DNA of 64,000 nucleotides from Demequina sp. NBRC 110052 (lineage in GTDB: Bacteria > Actinomycetota > Actinomycetes > Actinomycetales > Demequinaceae). Made by a program: the position numbers and the translations under genes. Shown here in pieces: positions 51,420 through 61,274 of the stretch. The stretch covers positions 496,001 through 560,000 of the forward strand of contig NZ_BBRI01000003.1 of the NCBI RefSeq assembly GCF_002090075.1. The letters run 5' to 3'. The stretch's first letter is position 1. Each line of letters opens with the position of its first letter. Under the pieces are notes generated by a model. That model worked only from the letters and a program-made list of their open reading frames with translations. It was not told the DNA's origin and ran no database searches.

Positions 51420-51698
51420 TCAGCCCTCGGCGGGCTCCTCGGTCGCCTCTGCCTCGGTGGTGGGCTCGGCCGACGGGTCGGCGGACGGGTCGACCGCGGG
51501 CGCGTCCGTGGAGAAGCCCTCGGGCATCACGAAGTCTGCGGGAAGGGTCGGCACCGGGTCGGGCTGGTAGGGGTCGGGCGCGGTCGCCACGTCCCACACT
51601 GCTGCTCCGGCCCAGATCACGCCGAGCACGGCCGCGAGCGCGGCGAAGACAAGGATCAGCAGGACCAGGACCTTCTCGGCCCCCGAGAACTTGTTCAC
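51420..51698 (-). CDS. Small single-TM protein with Pro/Asp/Glu-rich tail
   Basis: A 92-residue protein: MNKFSGAEKVLVLL start, one helix at about 10-32, then an exposed low-complexity tail rich in P, D, A, E and T (DPSADPSAEPTTEAEATEEPAEG). No family recognised. Single gene, just before the ABC-2 exporter genes in transcription order but separated by about 90 bp. Confidence 0.6.
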   Translation of the reverse strand: MNKFSGAEKVLVLLILVFAALAAVLGVIWAGAAVWDVATAPDPYQPDPVPTLPADFVMPEGFSTDAPAVDPSADPSAEPTTEAEATEEPAEG

Positions 51699-51789
51699 AG
51701 CGGTGCTCCTTCGAATTCTGCGCCCACCCTAACGGCGCGCGGGACGCGCCGTCACCCTCACGGGACTTTTCTCACAGAAGGGATATCGG

Positions 51790-53445
51790 TCAGCCCTTGA
51801 GGTCGCGTGAGCGGTGGAGCATCACGCCGACCGCGCCGAGCACGAGCGTCGCCGTGGCGAGCACGCCGACGTTCGCCCACGAGAGGCCGTGCTCGAGCGG
51901 AGTGGGCGTCGCATAGTAGTGGAACGCGGAGAGCTTGGCCCACGTCTCCAGCGCCGTGGCGAAGCCCGCGTACGACGCGACGGCCCACCCGACGATCGCG
52001 TAGCCGATCGCGGCGCCCTGGGCGACGGCGGGACTGCCCGTCGCCGCGCCCGCCGCGAACGCGACCGCGCCGAGCGTCGTGCCGAGCAGCGTGAGCAGCA
52101 GCGAGGCGCCCGCGATGTTGCCCCAGTCCATGCCGAGCCCGCCGAGCAGATTGCCGAGCGCCATGCCGCCGAAGGCGAGCACGCCGACTGCCGCCGACAT
52201 CACCAGCATCGCGGCGAACTTGCGCCATGCGACGCTCGAACGCGAGACCGGATTCGCGAACAGGACGGACGCGCGGCGCGTGCGCTCCTCGACGGCGAGA
52301 CTGGCGCCCATAGTGATGGTCACGACCGCGATCGCGACTGGAGCGACGATGCTGAGCGCCTCGCCGGTGTACCAGCCCTCGGGCGTCGTGTAGTCGGCGT
52401 AGCCGACCATCGCCATGATCGAGTCGGGGAACACGTCCACGAACTCGCCGACGAAGTCGTTGATGGCGTTGAAGAGCACGCCGAGGAACAGCAGCATCAT
52501 GAACAGGCCGCCGCCGGCGACCGTCAGCACGGCGCGGCCGTCGCTGAGCGAGATGCCGAGGATGCCCCGCGCGCTCGAACGGCCGCGCAGCAGCGCGGTC
52601 GCCTTGCTCACGCGTGGGTCCGCAACGAGCCGCTCGAGAAGCGGCAGACGCCCCTCGCCCGACTTGAGGTCACGCGCGTCGAGCAGCGCGAACGAGGCTC
52701 CGATCATGGCGACCGCGATCGCGAGGATTACGAGCACTGGCCCCCACTGCACGCCGTTCGCAAGCGGCTCGCCGTCGTTGATGTAGTACCAGGGCGAGAT
52801 CTTCGCCCAGTCCTGCCAGCCGTCGATCAGCGGCACGATGCCGGAGATCAGGAACGAGAGGATCAGCAGTCCCGTGGCGGCGCCGGAGGCGAGCGCCTGC
52901 TGGCCCGTGGCTGCGCTCAGGAGCAGCGCGAGCGCTCCGAACAGCAGCGCGACGGCGAGCACGTGCACGGAAGCGGCGGCGATGTTCACCGAGGAGAGGT
53001 CCTCGCCGAACACGACCACGGAGAACGCGTACGCAGCCCAGCTCAGCACCGCGACGCCGACCATGATGCTCAGCAGCGCCGCAGTCTTGGACCACAGCAC
53101 GCGGCGGCGAGAGCGCGGCACGGTCGCGAGGATGTTGACGGTGCCGGTGCGCTCCTCGCCCGCGATGGCGGCGGCGCCGATGGAGACGGCGATGCCTGCG
53201 ATGACGAACGGGCCCAGGAAGTTGAGCATCATTGACAGCATCAGCGAGGCGACCCCGCCGTCGGAGCTGAGCCCCAGCGCGGTGGTGTAGAACTCGGGCA
53301 TCTGGTCGAAGAACTGGACGACCTCGTCGCCGATGCCCGAGTACGCCCACATGCTCAGCAGCGCCACCGCGGCGAGCGACGCGGAGCCGATGAGCGCGCC
53401 CAGCCAGCGGTCGCGGACCGACTTGAGGTAGAGGGTGGCGAGCAT
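51790..53445 (-). CDS. ABC-2-type exporter permease, internally duplicated
   Basis: A 551-residue permease with about twelve helices. It contains two ABC-2 permease halves: both contain an EERTxTxxxLxxxPxSRxxVxWxK-like segment (AGEERTGTVNILATVPRSRRRVLWSK and VEERTRRASVLFANPVSRSSVAWRK), so it is a tandem fusion of two copies. Start overlaps the stop of the ATPase gene by 1 base (TGATG). With the ATPase it forms an exporter of unknown substrate, such as an antibiotic, lipid or peptide. Confidence 0.85.
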   Translation of the reverse strand: MLATLYLKSVRDRWLGALIGSASLAAVALLSMWAYSGIGDEVVQFFDQMPEFYTTALGLSSDGGVASLMLSMMLNFLGPFVIAGIAVSIGAAAIAGEERTGTVNILATVPRSRRRVLWSKTAALLSIMVGVAVLSWAAYAFSVVVFGEDLSSVNIAAASVHVLAVALLFGALALLLSAATGQQALASGAATGLLILSFLISGIVPLIDGWQDWAKISPWYYINDGEPLANGVQWGPVLVILAIAVAMIGASFALLDARDLKSGEGRLPLLERLVADPRVSKATALLRGRSSARGILGISLSDGRAVLTVAGGGLFMMLLFLGVLFNAINDFVGEFVDVFPDSIMAMVGYADYTTPEGWYTGEALSIVAPVAIAVVTITMGASLAVEERTRRASVLFANPVSRSSVAWRKFAAMLVMSAAVGVLAFGGMALGNLLGGLGMDWGNIAGASLLLTLLGTTLGAVAFAAGAATGSPAVAQGAAIGYAIVGWAVASYAGFATALETWAKLSAFHYYATPTPLEHGLSWANVGVLATATLVLGAVGVMLHRSRDLKG

Positions 53446-54344
53446 CAGGCCTGGACCTCGTCGCGGTAGAACTCGAGGAACATCTCATCGAGGTCGATCG
53501 ACCCGGACTCGACGGAGATGACGTCGCGCTCGGTCGCGGCGCGCAGCAGCGGTGCCATGGATCCCTCGTACTGGACGGTGAGGGTCGCGCCGTCGGCCGT
53601 GGCCTCGTGCACGCCCTCCACAGCGAGGAACGCCTCGGCCTCGACGGGCGCCGCGAACTCGAGCCGCAGTCGGCGCACCGCCTTGTCCCGCAGGTCGTCC
53701 ATGCTTTCGACCGCGACGAGGCGGCCGCGGCGGATGAACGCGACGCGGTCCGTGACGCGCTCCACCTCGGACAGCGTGTGCGAGGAGAGGAACACCGTGT
53801 TCCCCTCGGCTGCATGCTCGCGCAGCAGACCGTGGAACTCGAGCTGCACGAGGGGGTCGAGACCCGTGATGGGCTCGTCGAGCACGACCACCTCGGGCCT
53901 GTTCATGAACGCCTGGATGATGCCGACCTTCTGCCGGTTTCCTGAGGAGTACTCGGCGACGCGACGCGTGAGGTCCGCGTCCAGCCGGTCGGCGAGCGCG
54001 TCGACCCACGTCCAGTCCACGCCTCCGCGCAGGTGCGCGAGGAACTCGAGGGTCTGGCGGCCCGTGAGGTTGGGGTACAGCGCGAGGTCCGAGGGGAGGA
54101 AGCCCAGGTGACGGCGAATCTCGACGGCATCCTTGCGCGAGTCGAGGCCGAGCACGCGACACGAGCCCGAGGTGGGACGGATGAGGTCCAGCAGGCAGCG
54201 GATCGTCGTCGACTTGCCGGCTCCGTTGGGCCCGAGGAACCCGAAGATCTCCCCCCGCTCGATCTCGAAGGTCACGTCGTCCACGGCGACCACGTCCCCG
54301 AAGCGCTTGGTCAGTGAGTCGATCTCGATCGGTGCGGGCGCCAT
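53445..54344 (-). CDS. ABC exporter ATP-binding protein
   Basis: A 299-residue ATPase: Walker A GPNGAGKST, Q-loop region SDLALYPNLTG, variant signature EYSSGNRQKVGIIQ (SSGNRQK instead of LSGGQ), Walker B VVVLDEPITGLD and a switch His in LSSHTLSEV. The SSGNRQK variant is common in actinobacterial ABC-2 drug-efflux ATPases. ATG at 54344 with GAAGGAG upstream. Coupled to the permease at 51790-53445. Confidence 0.9.
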   Translation of the reverse strand: MAPAPIEIDSLTKRFGDVVAVDDVTFEIERGEIFGFLGPNGAGKSTTIRCLLDLIRPTSGSCRVLGLDSRKDAVEIRRHLGFLPSDLALYPNLTGRQTLEFLAHLRGGVDWTWVDALADRLDADLTRRVAEYSSGNRQKVGIIQAFMNRPEVVVLDEPITGLDPLVQLEFHGLLREHAAEGNTVFLSSHTLSEVERVTDRVAFIRRGRLVAVESMDDLRDKAVRRLRLEFAAPVEAEAFLAVEGVHEATADGATLTVQYEGSMAPLLRAATERDVISVESGSIDLDEMFLEFYRDEVQA

Positions 54345-54572
54345 CGCCACTCCTTCGTCATGCAGCCGGTGCTGCTTCTCCCTCCTTTCTAGTCCTGCTC
54401 CGCATGGCGGTGCATCGTTCGCGGGGATGAGAAGCCAGCCCGACGCTGCGGCGAGGCACGCACCCGGCTCGCCCCGGCGTCGGGCATGGACAAGCCGCGC
54501 CGCCGGTGACGGGCAGGTAAACCGTGCACACGGGGGTCGCCTCGCGGGGCCCGGCGTGCCACGATGGGGACC

Positions 54573-56813
54573 ATGCCGGACAGCATCGATGTGACCGAGG
54601 CTGCACCGCAGCCCGCGCCCGACCCCCAGTCGCCGCCGCCCGTCGTCTCCGACGAGACGATGGCGGTGCCCACGGTCGAGCTCGATCATGCCTCGGACCT
54701 GCCCGACGACCGCTTCCTGGACCGCGAGCTCAGCTGGCTCGCGTTCAACCAGCGCGTGCTGCAGCTCGCCGAGGATCCGGCCACGCCGCTGCTCGAGCGA
54801 GCGCGCTTCCTCGCGATCTTCGCCTCGAACCTGGACGAGTTCTTCATGGTTCGCGTCGCGGGCCTCAAGCGCCGCATCGCGGCCGGGTTCGCGGTGCCGT
54901 CCGCCACCGGCATGAGCCCCACGCGCCTGGTGGAGCAGCTGACCGACCGTGCGCACCAGCTCATGGACGAGCACGCCGAGGTCTTCGAGGAGATCGTGCG
55001 CCCCGAGCTCGCGCGCGAGGGCATCCACCTGGTGCGCTACGACGAGCTGGGCGACGCCGAGCAGAACCGCCTGCGCAAGCTCTACAGGTCCGACATCTTC
55101 CCCGTGCTCACCCCGCTCGCGGTGGACCCCGCGCACCCGTTCCCGTACATCTCCGGCCTGTCGCTCAACCTCGCCGTGCAGATCAAGGATCCCGACACGG
55201 GCAAGGACTACTTCGCGCGAGTCAAGGTGCCGGAGACGTTGCCGCGCTTCCTGTCCGTGGACGTCGAGGGCCGCGCCTCCCAGGTGACCGACGCCTCGAG
55301 CCTGGACGACGAGCCGCGCAGCTTCGTGCCGCTCGAGGACGTCATCGCCGCGCACCTCGACTACCTGTTCCCCGGCATGGAGATCGCGAACCACTACACG
55401 TTCCGCGTCACCCGCAACGAGGACGTCGAGGTCGAGGAGGACGACGCCGAGAACCTCCTCAAGGCCATGGAGCGCGAGCTGCTGCGCCGCCGCTTCGGAC
55501 CCGCCGTGAGGCTCGAGGTCGCCGACAACCTGCCCCCGGGCATCCGCGAGCTCCTGGTCCGCGAGCTGGGCATCACCGAGGCGGACGTGTTCCACCTGCC
55601 CGCGCCGCTGGACCTCACGGGTCTCAACGTCATCGCTGACCTCGACCGCCCCAAGCTGCAGTTCCCCGCCTTCCGGCCCACCACGCACCACAAGCTCGCA
55701 CCCGTCGAGACCGCGGAGGAGCAGAACACGTTCGCGGCGATCAGCCGCTCGGACGTGCTGCTGCACCACCCGTACGACTCGTTCTCGACGTCGGTGCAGG
55801 CCTTCCTCGCGCAGGCCGCGATGGATCCCAAGGTGCTCGCGATCAAGCAGACGCTGTACCGCACCTCGGGCGACAGCCCCATCGTCGACGCCCTGATCGA
55901 GGCCGCGCGCAACGGCAAGCAGGTGCTCGCGCTCGTGGAGATCAAGGCGCGCTTCGACGAACAGCGCAACATCTCATGGGCCCGCAAGCTCGAGGAGGCC
56001 GGCGTGCACGTCGTGTACGGACTCGTGGGCCTCAAGACGCACTGCAAGCTGTCCCTCGTGGTGCGCCAGGAGGACGACGGCCTGCACCGCTACTGCCACA
56101 TCGGCACGGGCAACTATCACCCCAAGACCGCGCGCCTGTACGAGGACTACGGGCTGCTCACCAAGGACCCCGACGTGGGCGCGGACCTCACCAAGCTGTT
56201 CAACCAGCTCTCCGGCTACGCCCCCAAGGCCAAGTTCCGCCGCCTCATCGTCGCGCCCACGGGCGTGCGCGCGGGGCTGATCGAGCGCATCGAGGCCGAG
56301 GCGGAGCGCGCCCGCAACGGCGAGGAGGCCTGGGTCAAGATCAAGGTCAACTCGATCGTCGACGAGCAGACCATCGACGCGCTGTACCGCGCCTCGCGCG
56401 CGGGCGTGAAGGTGGACCTCGTGGTGCGCGGCATCTGCGCGCTGCGCCCCGGGGTCGAGGGACTGAGCGAGAACATCCGCGTGCGGTCCATCCTGGGACG
56501 CTTCCTCGAGCACTCGCGCATCTACGCCTTCGCCGGCGGCGGAGAGCCCGAGGTGTTCATCGGCTCGGCCGACCTCATGCACCGCAACCTCGACCGGCGG
56601 ATCGAGGCGCTCGTGAAGATCACGGAGGAGCAGCAGGTCGCGAACCTCGTCGAGAACATCGACCTCGCGATGGCGGACGAGACCGCCGCATGGGAGCTCG
56701 GCGACGACGGCGCGTGGCGCGCCCTGCGCGTCGACGCCGATGGCGCCGCGCTCACGGACCTGCAGGCCACCTACATCGAGCGCCAGCCGAAGCGGCGCCA
56801 GCGCGGCAAGTGA
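54573..56813 (+). CDS. ppk1: Polyphosphate kinase 1
   Basis: Makes polyphosphate from ATP. The 746-residue protein contains the four PPK domains: N-terminal [21 protein letters not shown], middle [15 protein letters not shown], and the two PLD-like catalytic domains. The autophosphorylated His is in [20 protein letters not shown]; also [16 protein letters not shown] and [18 protein letters not shown]. Start at 54573; an ATG three codons upstream (54564) is also possible. Its stop overlaps the Nudix gene start (GTGA), so they are coupled. Confidence 0.96.
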   Translation: MPDSIDVTEAAPQPAPDPQSPPPVVSDETMAVPTVELDHASDLPDDRFLDRELSWLAFNQRVLQLAEDPATPLLERARFLAIFASNLDEFFMVRVAGLKRRIAAGFAVPSATGMSPTRLVEQLTDRAHQLMDEHAEVFEEIVRPELAREGIHLVRYDELGDAEQNRLRKLYRSDIFPVLTPLAVDPAHPFPYISGLSLNLAVQIKDPDTGKDYFARVKVPETLPRFLSVDVEGRASQVTDASSLDDEPRSFVPLEDVIAAHLDYLFPGMEIANHYTFRVTRNEDVEVEEDDAENLLKAMERELLRRRFGPAVRLEVADNLPPGIRELLVRELGITEADVFHLPAPLDLTGLNVIADLDRPKLQFPAFRPTTHHKLAPVETAEEQNTFAAISRSDVLLHHPYDSFSTSVQAFLAQAAMDPKVLAIKQTLYRTSGDSPIVDALIEAARNGKQVLALVEIKARFDEQRNISWARKLEEAGVHVVYGLVGLKTHCKLSLVVRQEDDGLHRYCHIGTGNYHPKTARLYEDYGLLTKDPDVGADLTKLFNQLSGYAPKAKFRRLIVAPTGVRAGLIERIEAEAERARNGEEAWVKIKVNSIVDEQTIDALYRASRAGVKVDLVVRGICALRPGVEGLSENIRVRSILGRFLEHSRIYAFAGGGEPEVFIGSADLMHRNLDRRIEALVKITEEQQVANLVENIDLAMADETAAWELGDDGAWRALRVDADGAALTDLQATYIERQPKRRQRGK

Positions 56814-57784
56814 AGCGGTACCCGCCGGGCACCGTCGTCGCCGCCGGTGCGCTCGTGTGGCGCGAGCGCGACGGCGCGCTGCAGGTGCTCGCCGTGCACC
56901 GCCCCCGCTACGACGATTGGTCGTGGCCCAAGGGCAAGCTCGACCCCGGTGAGACGCTGCCGCACTGCGCGATCCGCGAGGTCGCGGAGGAGACGCGCAA
57001 GCAGGTGATCCTGGGGCAGCCCCTCCCCACGCTCAGGTACCCGATCGCGGGCGACAAGACGAAGGTCGTCAAGTACTGGGCGGCCCAGGTGGCTCCCGTG
57101 AAGTCGCGCGCGGTCGCGGCGCGCCCCGAGGTGAAGCCCGCCGCGAAGCACGAGATCGACCGCATGGAGTGGCTCACCGTAGAGCAGGCCCGTGCACGGA
57201 TCACGTTCCGTGACGACCTTCGCCCTCTCGAGGTGCTGGTGGACGCGTACGAGAACGGCCGGCTCGACACGCACGCGTTCGTGCTCGCGCGGCATGCGCG
57301 CGCCCGTCGGCGCAAGGCGTGGAAGCGCTCGGATCTGAAGCGACCCATCACCAAGCAGGGGATGGAGCGCGCGCAGCAGCTCGTGCCGCTCTTCGCAGCC
57401 TTCGGCGTCACGCGCATCACGTCCTCGCCCGCCGAGCGATGCCTCGCCACGGTGAGGCCCTTCGCCGAGGCCTCAGGCATCCCCATCAAGACGTACGACG
57501 AGCTCACGGAGCCCGGTCATGCCGAGCACCCCTTGCGCACCGCACGCAGGCTGGAGAAGCTGCTGCACTCCGAACGGGCACGACTCGTGTGCGTGCACCG
57601 CCCCACGCTGCCGACCATCATCGAGATGGTGCGGGCCGCGATCCGCAGCTACACGCGCGGTGCACTGCCCCGCTCGAACCCGTACCTGCCCGCGGGTGGC
57701 GTGCTGGTCGCGCACGTGCTGTCGACGGAGTCGGGCCCGCGGGTGGTCGCGATCGAGTCGCACGGGCTTCAGGTTCCCCTCTAG
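56810..57784 (+). CDS. Nudix hydrolase fused to histidine phosphatase
   Basis: A 324-residue two-domain protein. Residues 1-140 are a Nudix domain with box [23 protein letters not shown] (GxxxxxExxxxxxxREUxEE, positions fit). Residues about 160-324 are a histidine-phosphatase domain: VLARHARAR (the RHG-like start is RHA here), later [12 protein letters not shown]. tuberculosis MutT1 (Rv2985) has the same fusion and lies next to ppk1 too. It hydrolyses 8-oxo-dGTP or diadenosine polyphosphates. GTG start overlapping ppk1. Confidence 0.88.
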   Translation: MKRYPPGTVVAAGALVWRERDGALQVLAVHRPRYDDWSWPKGKLDPGETLPHCAIREVAEETRKQVILGQPLPTLRYPIAGDKTKVVKYWAAQVAPVKSRAVAARPEVKPAAKHEIDRMEWLTVEQARARITFRDDLRPLEVLVDAYENGRLDTHAFVLARHARARRRKAWKRSDLKRPITKQGMERAQQLVPLFAAFGVTRITSSPAERCLATVRPFAEASGIPIKTYDELTEPGHAEHPLRTARRLEKLLHSERARLVCVHRPTLPTIIEMVRAAIRSYTRGALPRSNPYLPAGGVLVAHVLSTESGPRVVAIESHGLQVPL

Positions 57785-57786
57785 CG

Positions 57787-57800
57787 CGCCCGACGCCGGG
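57787..57800. repeat. Dispersed GC-rich repeat (partial copy)
   Basis: CGCCCGACGCCGGG, 2 bp after the Nudix stop; the first 14 bases of the copies at 48023 and 51362. It diverges after this point, though all copies lie at gene ends. Confidence 0.5.
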
Positions 57801-58004
57801 CTTCAGTTCACGAGGAGCGACACCGGACCGGGAGCGCCAGTCGGCGCGAAGGCCGCTCGAGGCGGCTGGATTTGGAGCCCGGGGCTACCGCGGTCCGGCG
57901 TCCTCTCCAGGGTAACCGCGATGCGCTGGAGTGGCGACATCGTTCCGCGATCTGCGAACGACGACCTCCTGTGGCAGCCAAGCCACGCCTCTTACACTGA
58001 CGTG

Positions 58005-58661
58005 ATGACCGGAACACGTCGACCCCGCAAGGACGCCGTCGCCAATCACGAGCGCCTGATCGTCGCGGCCTTCGAGCTACTCGGCAGTCGCGACGCCCAG
58101 ATCTCCGTGAACGACCTCGCCGCAGCCGCCGGCGTCGGCGCAGGCACCGCCTACCGTCACTTCCCCACGCGCGAGCACCTGATCCGCGCGCTCTACGACC
58201 GCGCGGTCGCGGATCTCTCAGCCCGGATCATCGATCCTCCCGAGGCGGCGACAGCGTGGGAGCGCCTCGAAGCGTTCGTGGTCGAGTCGATGTTCGCCGT
58301 CGCGGACACGCCGGGGCTGCGCGCCGTGATGCGGCACATGTATGACATCGATCCGGAGTACGCGCCCGCGCGTCCCATGCTCGCCCAGCTCGAGGCGATC
58401 CTCGCCGAGGCGAAGGAGTCGGGAGTCCTGCGCGAGGACGTGGTTCCGGGTGACGTCGCGCTCGCAGTCTTCACGACGGGCAGCCTCGTCGATCGGCCCG
58501 TGGGCGTGGAGCGCGAATCGCTGCTGCGGCTCACGCTGCTGACGCTCGACGGCATGCGAGCCGACGGCAAGCGCTCCGAGCTTCCGACGGGCGTCAGCGA
58601 CCCCGTGACGTTCCACTCATTCGTGCACCGGTCACACGCGCGCCCCCACACGGAGGCGTAG
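58005..58661 (+). CDS. TetR-family transcriptional regulator
   Basis: A 218-residue repressor: N-terminal HTH (ISVNDLAAAAGVGAGTAYRHFPTREHLIRALYDRA, about 38-72) and a helical ligand domain. The GAGTAYRHFPTRE recognition helix is typical. ATG at 58005 (GTG one codon upstream possible). No target gene is obvious next to it; the downstream gene is on the other strand. Confidence 0.9.
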   Translation: MTGTRRPRKDAVANHERLIVAAFELLGSRDAQISVNDLAAAAGVGAGTAYRHFPTREHLIRALYDRAVADLSARIIDPPEAATAWERLEAFVVESMFAVADTPGLRAVMRHMYDIDPEYAPARPMLAQLEAILAEAKESGVLREDVVPGDVALAVFTTGSLVDRPVGVERESLLRLTLLTLDGMRADGKRSELPTGVSDPVTFHSFVHRSHARPHTEA

Positions 58662-58676
58662 CGGGCCCGTGGCTGT

Positions 58677-59306
58677 CTAGTCGAGCCGACCCTCGCGCCA
58701 CATGGGCGCGCACCGCTCGAGGTCCTCGCCCGTGCGTAGCAGCTGGGCGGCACGCAGCGTGGTCTGGTGGGCTCGCGCATCGGCGTGGCCCGCGTCGGAC
58801 TCGGCCTCGAACGCGGTGCCGGTGGCCACCACGCGACAGAAGGCGCCCGCGCGCTCGAGCGCGACGGCCAGGTCGCCCGCGTAGACGCCGCTGAGGATCG
58901 CATCGGCGAGGCGCCTCACCTCTTCAGGTCCGGGAGGGTCCTCGACGCCGGCGATGGCGTGCCGCACGTGCGCCGCGTGGACGCCCTGGTGATACGACCG
59001 GGCCACCGCGTCGGCGTCGTGCTTGACCCACTCGCGCAGCATGTAGAGGCGCCAGAGCGCGCCGGGCAGCGTGTGCGGCTCGGCCTTGGACCAGAGCATC
59101 GCGACGGTGTCGATGCCCTCCTCGTCCACGAGACGCACGAGGCGCGCGACGAGCTCCGGGTCCTTCGCCTCGCGCGCCTGGGCGACCATCGCGGCCGCGG
59201 TCTCGTGCGCGATGAGTGCGCGATCGGCGGGATCGATGTCCCCCTCGATCTGCTCGGCCTCCTCCATGTCGAGCATGGCGGGACGCCTGAAGCGCGGCTC
59301 AGCCAC
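58677..59306 (-). CDS. Conserved actinobacterial hypothetical protein
   Basis: A 209-residue soluble, mostly helical protein (LWRLYMLREWVKHDADAVARSYHQGVHAAHVRHAI, VRRLADAILSGVYAGDLAVALERAGAFCRV). GTG start at 59306 directly follows msrB's stop region on the same strand, so it is probably cotranscribed with msrB. I do not recognise the family; it is a frequent neighbour type in actinobacteria. Function unknown. Confidence 0.65.
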   Translation of the reverse strand: MAEPRFRRPAMLDMEEAEQIEGDIDPADRALIAHETAAAMVAQAREAKDPELVARLVRLVDEEGIDTVAMLWSKAEPHTLPGALWRLYMLREWVKHDADAVARSYHQGVHAAHVRHAIAGVEDPPGPEEVRRLADAILSGVYAGDLAVALERAGAFCRVVATGTAFEAESDAGHADARAHQTTLRAAQLLRTGEDLERCAPMWREGRLD

Positions 59307-59756
59307 TCAGAGATCCCCGTCCGAGGATCCGAACTCGGCGGACTCGCCGGGTGCGGGGTCCTCGGTGAAGTCCAGGCTCACGGAGTTGATGCAGTAGCGG
59401 TCGCCGGTGGGGGTCTGCGGCGCGTCGGGGAAGACGTGCCCCAGGTGCGAGTCGCACGCCGCGCAGCGCACCTCGGTGCGGATCATGCCGTGGGTGGTGT
59501 CCTCGTGAAGCGTGACGGCGTCGGACTCGGCCGGGTCGAAGAAGGATGGCCAGCCGCAGTGCGAGTCGAACTTGGTGTCCGAACGGAACAGGGTCGCGCC
59601 GCAGGCCTTGCAGCTGAACGTGCCGGGGCGCTTCTCCTCGAGCAGCTCGCCGGTCCAGGGCCGTTCGGTTGCCGCCTCACGGAGCACTTGGAACTCGATG
59701 TCGCTGAGCTTGGCGCGCCACTCGGCATCGGTCTTGATGATCTTGTTCGGGGTCAT
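59307..59756 (-). CDS. msrB: Peptide-methionine (R)-S-oxide reductase
   Basis: Repairs methionine-R-sulfoxide in proteins. The 149-residue MsrB has the two zinc CxxC pairs (CKAC, CAAC), GWPSFFDP, and the catalytic Cys in GDRYCINSVSLDF. ATG 59756 has a strong GGAAGGAGG RBS. Length is normal with a short acidic tail. Confidence 0.96.
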   Translation of the reverse strand: MTPNKIIKTDAEWRAKLSDIEFQVLREAATERPWTGELLEEKRPGTFSCKACGATLFRSDTKFDSHCGWPSFFDPAESDAVTLHEDTTHGMIRTEVRCAACDSHLGHVFPDAPQTPTGDRYCINSVSLDFTEDPAPGESAEFGSSDGDL

Positions 59757-60180
59757 GGCCCCTCCTTCCGGCTCCCAGGGTACGCGGGATGCGTCAACGC
59801 CCCGACGGCGGTTTGGCTTCCCGCTGGTGGGTGGGCATTCGGTGCGGGAGTGCGTCGGGTTGGCCGCCGCGTCGGCCGGGAAGGTGGTCGGCGCGGCGGC
59901 CCCGCCGAAGCGGCCGCTCGGACGGACCCACCGTCGAGGGGGGGGTGACGGCGCGCGCCTGTGCTGCGACGTGGTCCGCTGCGTCTGCCGTTCGCGAACT
60001 CCGAGGGGGTGGAGGAGCCCGATCGTCGGCGACGACCGACGTCCCACGCGGCCCGTGCCGAGCGGTACACCCAGTACGACGAAAGGTGCACCGAGTTTGT
60101 TCCCCGGTGCTCCTGAGAGTTCGTGCAGATGGGGTGCACCCGTCCGACGCTGTGGTCATGCATGCATCTGACCAGGGGTT
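59757..60180. other. Intergenic region with a G8 tract
   Basis: 424 bp without a gene. A run of eight G lies at 59938-59945 and the sequence around it is very GC-rich. Nothing else assigned; the 3' end leads into the iron-operon promoter. Confidence 0.5.
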
Positions 60181-60242
60181 TTGACTTTACGCAACTAACA
60201 TGTAGCGTAATTCTGGGCCCACAGGTAAGGCATCCCTTACCT
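60181..60242 (+). promoter_or_regulatory. Promoter and DtxR-type iron box of the siderophore importer
   Basis: TTGACT (60181-60186) and a -10-like TAGCGT (60203-60208) are 16 bp apart. TTACGC-N12-GCGTAA (60187-60210) forms an inverted repeat across the promoter. AGGTAAGG-CATC-CCTTACCT (60223-60242) is a perfect palindrome close to the DtxR/IdeR half site AGGTWAGG. Iron-dependent repression is expected; the outer repeat may be a second operator. Confidence 0.75.
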
Positions 60243-60284
60243 CGACGACGTCGCTTCCCGTTCCGAGAGCTACCAAGGAGAACC

Positions 60285-61274
60285 ATGCACGCCACCCGAC
60301 CCGTGCTCGCAGCCGCCGCTGCGACCGTGGCCGCCGTGACCCTCGCCGCCTGCTCGGCAGGCGAGGCCGGCGAGACATCCCCGACCGCCGACGCGACCAC
60401 CGAGACTGCCTCGGAGGTGCCCGCGGAGGTCACCGTCGAGACCGCGCTGGGCGAGGTCTCGGTCGCCACCGAGCCGCAGACCGTCGTCGTCTTCGAGCAC
60501 GGCATCCTCGACACGATCGACACGCTCGGCTTCGGGGACTCCGTCTCCGTCATCCCGCATCACGCCCTGCCCTCATACCTCACGGACTACACGGAGACCA
60601 CCGTCAACGGCGGCACGCTGTTCGAGCCCGATTACGAGGCGATCAACGCCGCCGAGCCCGACCTGATCATCATCGGTGGCCGCTCCGCCTCCACCTACGA
60701 CCAGATGGCCGAGATCGCGCCGACGATCGACCTCAGCTACGACTGGGGCTCGGAAGGCTACCTCGAGACGCTCGAGCGCAACGCTCTCGCGATCGGCGAG
60801 ATCTTCGGCGCCGCAGACGAGGCTCAGGTGGCGCTCGACGCGCTCAGCGCCCAGGCCGACGAGATCGCCGCGGCCGCGCCCGACGCAGGGGCCGGCCTGG
60901 TCGTGCTCACCACCGGTGGCCACGTCAACGCCTTCGGCCCCTCAGACGAGGGACGGTTCGACTTCGCGTACGGCGTGCTCGGACTCGGGGCGGCGACCGA
61001 CCAGGGCACGATCGACGAGCACGGCGACTCGATCAGCTACGAGTTCCTCGCCGAGCTCGACCCGTCGTGGCTCATCGTCATCGACCGAGACGCGGCGATC
61101 GGCGAAGAGGGTGAGAGCGCGCAGCAGCTCCTCGACAACGACCTCGTGAACGGCACCAGCGCCGCGACCGACGGCCGCATCGCGTATGTCACGCCGGAGA
61201 ACTGGTACCTGTCGATGGGCGGACTCACCGCGATGAGCACCGTCTACGACGAGATCGCGGCACTGGTGGGTTGA
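60285..61274 (+). CDS. Iron-siderophore ABC transporter substrate-binding lipoprotein
   Basis: A 329-residue FatB/CeuA-like binding protein: signal with LAAC lipobox (Cys22), then ETALGEVSVATEPQTVVVFEHGILDTIDTLGFG, and later NAAEPDLIIIGGRSAS and GDSISYEFLAELDPSWLIVID, characteristic of siderophore-binding proteins of the FhuD/FatB fold. RBS AAGGAGAACC. First gene of the importer operon. Confidence 0.92.
   Translation: MHATRPVLAAAAATVAAVTLAACSAGEAGETSPTADATTETASEVPAEVTVETALGEVSVATEPQTVVVFEHGILDTIDTLGFGDSVSVIPHHALPSYLTDYTETTVNGGTLFEPDYEAINAAEPDLIIIGGRSASTYDQMAEIAPTIDLSYDWGSEGYLETLERNALAIGEIFGAADEAQVALDALSAQADEIAAAAPDAGAGLVVLTTGGHVNAFGPSDEGRFDFAYGVLGLGAATDQGTIDEHGDSISYEFLAELDPSWLIVIDRDAAIGEEGESAQQLLDNDLVNGTSAATDGRIAYVTPENWYLSMGGLTAMSTVYDEIAALVG

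Noticed and set aside
59756-60047. Extended N-terminus of msrB (97 more codons open)
   Set aside because: The extension is Arg/Pro/Ser-rich without similarity, and the ATG at 59756 has a strong RBS and gives the standard length.
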